From Gammaproteobacteria bacterium (GTDB lineage Bacteria; Pseudomonadota; Gammaproteobacteria; HTCC5015): a stretch of 64,000 nucleotides of DNA. Below the pieces are notes generated by a model that searched no databases, was not told the origin of the DNA, and worked only from the letters and a program-made list of their open reading frames with translations. Below, one piece after another: positions 60,441 to 64,000 of the stretch. Location of the stretch: the NCBI GenBank assembly GCA_013817245.1, contig JACDDA010000004.1, forward strand, positions 62,001 through 126,000, written 5' to 3'. Both the position numbers and the translations under genes were made by a program. Numbering within the stretch: position 1 is the first letter of the stretch; the number at the start of each line of letters is the position of its first letter.

Positions 60441-61013
60441 TCAAAAGGTAATAGTAGATTTTTTCTTGGAAATTACCGCTGCGCTTTGTCTGTCTTGATT
60501 AATTAATTGTACATTTAATGTTTCTAAATTCGGAAAGTCTTTAAATAGATTTACGTTCAGGATTTTAAGACGGCTGATATTCTGGCAACTGAATGTATAG
60601 CTAGCATCAAAATCCGCATGACTTTCTTCGTTTGCGTGTGCGGCTTTATCGTGCTTATGCTTGCCATCATTGTGCGCATGCTCAGAACTTATGAGTGCCG
60701 ATTCTATGTCAGCGGATTGTAATTTGCAGCCGGCTTCTGGATTAAAGATAAATAAGACATTGCCATTTTTAAGGGTGGCTACAGATTTGCTAATAGCTTC
60801 TCGTTGTTTTTTATTCTTAGGTTTGTGTTCAAAACCCACGATATCGTCAGCCGGTGATTCTAAATTAATTTGAATAATGGATTTTTCAATGACGATGTCT
60901 AATTTGCCCGTACCGTGTTTATGAGCATCATGATGTTCGGCTAATTCTGCGTTAGCTAATGATGCGACAGTGGCGATGAGGAGTAAACTAAAAAAACGAA
61001 TTGTCGTATGCAT
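60441..61013 (-). CDS. DUF2796 (ZrgA-like) periplasmic metal-binding protein
   Basis: The 190-residue protein has a signal peptide (LLLIATVASLANAELAE). The mature N-terminus HHDAHKHGTGKLDIVIEKS, then INLESPADDIVGFEHKP and NPEAGCKL are typical DUF2796. An internal His-rich stretch SEHAHNDGKHKHDKAAHANE (about 109-128) probably binds zinc. The C-terminal part has TFSCQNISRLK. In Vibrio, ZrgA-type proteins belong to a zinc-acquisition system with an ABC transporter. The present order (cobW-like, zrgA-like, ATPase, permease) and the Zur-like boxes upstream support that role here. Confidence 0.88.
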   Translation of the reverse strand: MHTTIRFFSLLLIATVASLANAELAEHHDAHKHGTGKLDIVIEKSIIQINLESPADDIVGFEHKPKNKKQREAISKSVATLKNGNVLFIFNPEAGCKLQSADIESALISSEHAHNDGKHKHDKAAHANEESHADFDASYTFSCQNISRLKILNVNLFKDFPNLETLNVQLINQDRQSAAVISKKKSTITF

Positions 61014-61030
61014 AAAGATTGCTCCTAGTA

Positions 61031-62251
61031 TCAGTGTAAAGAGTCGTCGGTAGTCGGTTGTTCCCAGCTAGGGAAGGGATCGTTATAGTTTGACCATTGT
61101 GCGGGAGATTGTTGCATTTCTTCGTCAGTGAGCAAACAAGCATTCAGTTGTTCGCGGGCTGATGCTTCGTCGATATTTTGGCCAATGAAAACAATTTCTT
61201 GGCGACGATCCCCAAAAGGTTCAACCGATTTTTCTAAGATACGTTGAATATCAGCGGGATGTTGCGGCCATTGATCTTCGGCAACCGCTGCCCACCATAA
61301 ACCCGCAACACCATGATGCATGAGGCCTCCGGCTTGTGACCACGCACCTGCATAATCGGGGCGCGTGGCTAACCAAAAATAACCTTTGGAGCGTAGCAGG
61401 GTACCATTATTCCATCCTTGTGATAAAAAGTTGTAAAAACGTTCAGGATGAAAAGGTCGACGTGCGCTGTAAGTGAAATTAGTAATACCATACTCTTGTG
61501 TTTCAGGAATATGTTCACCGCGCATTTCTTTTAACCAACCAGGAGCTTGTGCAGCACGGTCGAAATCGAATAAATGAGTGTTAAGAATTTCCTTGAGCGC
61601 CACATCTCCCATTCTCATGGGTAAAATTTTTGCTTCCGCATTAAGGCTGCGCAGAATCGCTTGCAGATTTTTAGTTTCTTCGGCAGAAATTAAATCGGCT
61701 TTGCTAATGAGTAAAACATCGGCAAATTCAATTTGTTCGATTAATAAATCTGCAATATTGCGATCATCGTCTTCACCACTTGATTGCCCGGTATCTCGTA
61801 CGCTTTCGGCCATTTGATAATCATTCATGAAGTTAACGGCATCGACCACTGTCACCATAGTATCTAATCGAGCAATATCCGATAAGCTCACGCCATCATC
61901 ATCGCGAAAGGTAAATGTTTCAGCCACCGGTAAAGGTTCTGAGATGCCAGTCGATTCTATCAGCAAATAATCAAAACGATTTTCTTTGGCGAGTTGCGTT
62001 ACTTCTTTCAGTAAATCTTCGCGTAAAGTACAGCAAATGCAACCGTTGCTCATTTCAATTAATTTTTCTTCGGACCGATTTAATGAGATTTCATTCGCTA
62101 CTATGCTGGCATCAATATTAATGTCACTCATATCGTTTACAATTAAAGCGATACGTAAATTATGTTGATTACGTAAAATAGCATTCAGTAACGTTGTTTT
62201 TCCCGCGCCTAAAAAACCAGATAAAACCGTGACGGGTAATATTTTTTGCAT
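61031..62251 (-). CDS. CobW/COG0523 GTPase, probable zinc metallochaperone
   Basis: The 406-residue P-loop GTPase has Walker A GFLGAGKTTLLNAIL (about 12-26), metal motif GCICCTLREDLL (about 70-81), ESTGISEPLPVAE and SKAD for base recognition. The C-terminal CobW_C domain begins GITNFTYSARRPFHPERFYN, with RSKGYFWLATRP. This ZigA/YciC-like form is usually induced by zinc limitation and delivers zinc to client enzymes. It stands second in the operon from 62668, which is headed by a pair of Zur-like palindromes. The adjacent ZrgA-like protein and Zur gene support the assignment. Confidence 0.92.
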   Translation of the reverse strand: MQKILPVTVLSGFLGAGKTTLLNAILRNQHNLRIALIVNDMSDINIDASIVANEISLNRSEEKLIEMSNGCICCTLREDLLKEVTQLAKENRFDYLLIESTGISEPLPVAETFTFRDDDGVSLSDIARLDTMVTVVDAVNFMNDYQMAESVRDTGQSSGEDDDRNIADLLIEQIEFADVLLISKADLISAEETKNLQAILRSLNAEAKILPMRMGDVALKEILNTHLFDFDRAAQAPGWLKEMRGEHIPETQEYGITNFTYSARRPFHPERFYNFLSQGWNNGTLLRSKGYFWLATRPDYAGAWSQAGGLMHHGVAGLWWAAVAEDQWPQHPADIQRILEKSVEPFGDRRQEIVFIGQNIDEASAREQLNACLLTDEEMQQSPAQWSNYNDPFPSWEQPTTDDSLH

Positions 62252-62260
62252 ACCAATACC

Positions 62261-62668
62261 TTAAGAGAGTGATTTTGTCGGACGCGAAGAGTGATGTTGA
62301 TGACTGTGCCAATTTAAACAATGAGCGATTGCGATTAGAATAACGCCACTCACCGTGAAGTAAGTTTCTTGGCTTTCATTGTTGGCATACATTATTGCGA
62401 GTGTCATCAGTGTTAATCCGATTATGCCGATCAGCAGCCATGCGAGTTGTCGATGCTGGCGAAAACCTAGCCATAATCCCAGCAAACTTACTGGAATAGC
62501 GGTAGTCAATAAGCCGATATGTAACCATTCGGCATCAGTGAATATGCTTATGAGAGGCGAGGCGGTGATGAGCAGGGGCAGCAATAAGCAGTGAGCCAAA
62601 CAAATAAGCGATAGTAGTAGCGCGCTACCATCGAAATAACGGAGTTCTGGATTATTACGATTAGGCAT
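62261..62668 (-). CDS. MerC-domain membrane protein
   Basis: The 135-residue protein has four membrane helices. Helix 1 carries LICLAHCLLLPLLITASPLI (about 20-39) with the Cys-x-x-x-Cys pair C-L-A-H-C. The C-terminus is His-rich (AHCLNWHSHQHHSSRP). MerC was first described as a mercury uptake protein, but many MerC-domain proteins lie in zinc-limitation operons. Here it is the first gene of the minus-strand zinc operon, nine bases before the CobW-like gene. It has two Zur-like palindromes upstream and the DUF3299 gene divergent. A zinc-related role is inferred from context. Confidence 0.87.
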   Translation of the reverse strand: MPNRNNPELRYFDGSALLLSLICLAHCLLLPLLITASPLISIFTDAEWLHIGLLTTAIPVSLLGLWLGFRQHRQLAWLLIGIIGLTLMTLAIMYANNESQETYFTVSGVILIAIAHCLNWHSHQHHSSRPTKSLS

Positions 62669-62698
62669 GGTGGGTCAGCGTTTTAGAATTCAAGATAC

Positions 62699-62734
62699 GT
62701 AATATTATTACACATCCAATATTGTTACAATATT
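62699..62734. promoter_or_regulatory. Two Zur-box-like palindromes in the divergent promoter region
   Basis: GTAATATTATTAC (62699-62711) and AATATTGTTACAATATT (62718-62734) are both perfect dyads with one central base. The stretch TGTTACAATATTACA resembles the gammaproteobacterial Zur pattern TGTTATAATATAACA at 13 of 15 positions. The sites lie between the merC-like operon and the DUF3299 gene. Confidence 0.6.
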
Positions 62735-62752
62735 ACATAAATAGGTGTTTTT

Positions 62753-63328
62753 ATGAATCGAGTACGGTATTTGGTCAGGCAAAATTTAGCGCTGTGCTTG
62801 CTGTTATTTTGTGCGGCTGGAATTGCAGCGCCAGCGAGTAAGCCCATAGTTGAAAAGTCGGTAAAAATGGCGCCAGCAAAGCCCAAAACTATTGAATGGA
62901 CCGCGTTAATGCCATCCAGTGATCAAAAAGCTTTGCAACTGGCGCCCCCGATTAGTCACAACATCGTGATGGATTTTGATGAAAATGGGGAGCTTAAGTG
63001 GGAGTTACCAGAGGTTTATAGTTCGGCCAAAACCGTCCCGACCATGCATGGCCAGTACATCAAGATTGCCGGATTTATTGTGCCGATTGAAATGGATGAA
63101 AAGCACATTTATGAATTTTTCTTGGTGCCGTATTTTGGTGCTTGCATCCATGTACCGCCACCACCGCCTAATCAAATAATCTATGTTCGATATCCACAAG
63201 GTTTAACCGCGGCGGAAATAATTGATCCCTTTTGGGTAGTGGGGACGTTGCAAATTGAAAAAGTTGCGAAGGGTATCGCCGCGTCTAGTTATACATTGAA
63301 GGCGGATAAAGTTTACATCTATAAATGA
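62753..63328 (+). CDS. DUF3299 periplasmic protein
   Basis: The 191-residue protein has a signal peptide (LALCLLLFCAAGIAAPAS). The mature domain has IEWTALMPSSDQKALQLAPP and IKIAGFIVPIEMDEKHIYEF. FFLVPYFGACIHVPPPPPNQ (about 122-141) and VGTLQIEKVAKGIAASSYTL follow. The invariant Cys and His in GACIHVPPPP are the family signature. DUF3299 proteins are regularly found in zinc-limitation gene sets with Zur, CobW or ABC genes. The function is unknown, and a zinc or lipoprotein-export accessory role is possible. The gene is divergent from the merC-like gene across the Zur-like sites and convergent with zur, four bases away. Confidence 0.88.
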   Translation: MNRVRYLVRQNLALCLLLFCAAGIAAPASKPIVEKSVKMAPAKPKTIEWTALMPSSDQKALQLAPPISHNIVMDFDENGELKWELPEVYSSAKTVPTMHGQYIKIAGFIVPIEMDEKHIYEFFLVPYFGACIHVPPPPPNQIIYVRYPQGLTAAEIIDPFWVVGTLQIEKVAKGIAASSYTLKADKVYIYK

Positions 63329-63332
63329 TATG

Positions 63333-63788
63333 TTAGCCGCAGTGCTGACAAATTCCATGTGCTTCAATGGTTTGTCGATTAATCTTAAATCCAATCTTAG
63401 CTGCTTGCGCCTCCAATGACTGCATTGAAACGCTGGTATGCGCCTCGGTGACGGAGCCACAGCGTTCACAAATGAGTAATTGACCGACACTCGTGTCTTG
63501 AGGATGGCGGCACACGACAAAAGTGCTATCTGACGCAATGCGATGAATAAAGCCGTACGCACTTAAAAAATCAAGGGCTCTATAAACAGTGATAGGTTTG
63601 GCCGAAGGTGTGGTCGTTTGCAGCATATCTAATAAATCATAGGCACCGATGGCGTGGCCTGACCTGAGCATCAGCTCAAATACTTCGCGACGGCTTTTAG
63701 TTAAACGTAAGCCTTGTTGCTGGCATAGCGTATCAAGTGTCGCTAATAAATGATCATTTTCAATATTCACGTGAACAAGCCTAAACAT
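63333..63788 (-). CDS. zur: Fur-family zinc uptake regulator Zur
   Basis: The protein has about 151 residues. The winged-helix domain reads CQQQGLRLTKSRREVFELML, then AIGAYDLLDML and KPITVYRALDFLSAYGFIHR. The C-terminal dimer/metal domain has FVVCRHPQDTSVGQLLICER, then CGSVTEAH, and ends AHGICQHCG. The two CxxC pairs (CERC and CQHC) bind structural zinc, and the remaining His/Cys residues fit the regulatory site. Position beside zinc-homeostasis genes favours Zur over Fur. The start is uncertain: ATG 63788, GTG 63770 (AGG ten bases upstream) or ATG 63821. A Zur-like half-match (63794-63808) directly upstream suggests autoregulation and argues against 63821. Confidence 0.92.
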   Translation of the reverse strand: MFRLVHVNIENDHLLATLDTLCQQQGLRLTKSRREVFELMLRSGHAIGAYDLLDMLQTTTPSAKPITVYRALDFLSAYGFIHRIASDSTFVVCRHPQDTSVGQLLICERCGSVTEAHTSVSMQSLEAQAAKIGFKINRQTIEAHGICQHCG

Positions 63789-63793
63789 AAGGT

Positions 63794-63808
63794 TGTTTAG
63801 TATAACGA
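63794..63808 (-). promoter_or_regulatory. Partial Zur-box-like sequence upstream of zur
   Basis: TGTTTAGTATAACGA matches the TGTTATAATATAACA pattern at about 11 of 15 positions. It lies immediately upstream of the ATG at 63788, where an autoregulatory site could be. Confidence 0.35.
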
Positions 63809-63877
63809 AAGCAGCTATCACTCGGATGTCGGTATTTCAAAGCTATTCAGAAGATCGCACTGCACACTGATTGCGAA

Positions 63878-63894
63878 TGTTATTCTATTTAACA
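63878..63894. promoter_or_regulatory. Inverted repeat TGTTA-N7-TAACA upstream of zur
   Basis: This dyad, followed by TAATACACATTATG, is AT-rich and has Zur-like arms but two extra central bases. It could serve zur or a gene beyond it. The bases 63895-63950 show nothing else recognisable. Confidence 0.3.
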
Positions 63895-63953
63895 TAATAC
63901 ACATTATGCGAAGTAAATAATAAAGCGCAAAGCACGGGTTTAAGGCTATTTAG

Positions 63954-64000
63954 TCAGTAAAGCCCATCTTCACTGCGGCTGGCATTAATTACCGTTTCCC
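63954..64000 (-). CDS. Possible C-terminal end of a minus-strand gene (cut by window edge)
   Basis: One minus-strand frame is open from the window edge to a TGA at 63956-63954 and would encode ETVINASRSEDGLY. The stretch is too short to recognise or confirm. It could be chance. Confidence 0.2.
   Translation of the reverse strand, partial: ETVINASRSEDGLY

Overview
The window is a gene-dense stretch of a gammaproteobacterial chromosome with moderate-to-low GC. The evidence is the gene content and order: uvrY/gacA-udg-uvrC-pgsA followed by tRNA-Gly(GCC), tRNA-Cys(GCA) and tRNA-Leu(UAA), the same order as in E. coli; yceD-rpmF-plsX-fabH; nrdR-ribD-ribE-ribBA-ribH-nusB-thiL-pgpA; and a one-piece tmRNA with tag ANDDNYALAA. 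A two-subunit pyruvate carboxylase and an abundance of CsbD/BON/DUF883 stress proteins would fit a Legionellales-like or related lineage, but the species cannot be fixed from sequence reading alone. I see no insertion sequence, prophage or CRISPR array. At least two decayed gene remnants are present.

Region 1 (1-7.8 kb) is an envelope/stress island: a disordered hydrophilic protein, a yqjD/yqjE/yqjK-like operon, BON-domain proteins, CsbD, two tiny membrane proteins, a cupin, a DapA-like aldolase, a DUF4136 lipoprotein and TspO. Several of these units share an 18-bp palindromic element (GTGCG-N4-CGCAC followed by AGAA, or a GTTCG/CGAAC version), in three cases 67-69 bases before the start codon. 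This suggests an undescribed stress regulon. Region 2 (7.8-15.2 kb) holds a divergent CinA-C protein, a DUF6766 remnant, five tandem perfect hairpins, ssrA, purL and ettA.

Region 3 (15.3-28.5 kb) is the most unusual part. A thiamine-diphosphate enzyme is translationally coupled to two citrate-synthase-fold proteins that both lack the expected catalytic His/His/Asp residues. Downstream on the same strand lie two related TonB-dependent receptors, a periplasmic substrate-binding protein and a 1496-residue hybrid kinase carrying receivers, HPt, GGDEF and EAL domains. The last four look like an envelope-sensing module that feeds phosphorelay and cyclic-di-GMP signalling.

Region 4 (28.5-52.3 kb) is mostly housekeeping: glyA with a structured leader, nrdR, riboflavin synthesis interrupted by an HslV-like Ntn-hydrolase, nusB, thiL, pgpA, a di-heme cytochrome lipoprotein, a minus-strand acyltransferase/PPTase/amidotransferase/maf group, pyruvate carboxylase, yceD-rpmF-plsX-fabH, the GacA-type regulator, DNA repair genes, pgsA and tRNAs. 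Region 5 (52.3-64 kb) is about metals: a CDF exporter, a PepSY protein and a TonB receptor, then an FMN reductase, a pirin, and a probable Zur-controlled zinc operon (MerC-like, CobW/COG0523, ZrgA-like DUF2796, LolD-like ATPase, FtsX-like permease) facing a DUF3299 protein, with zur itself alongside.
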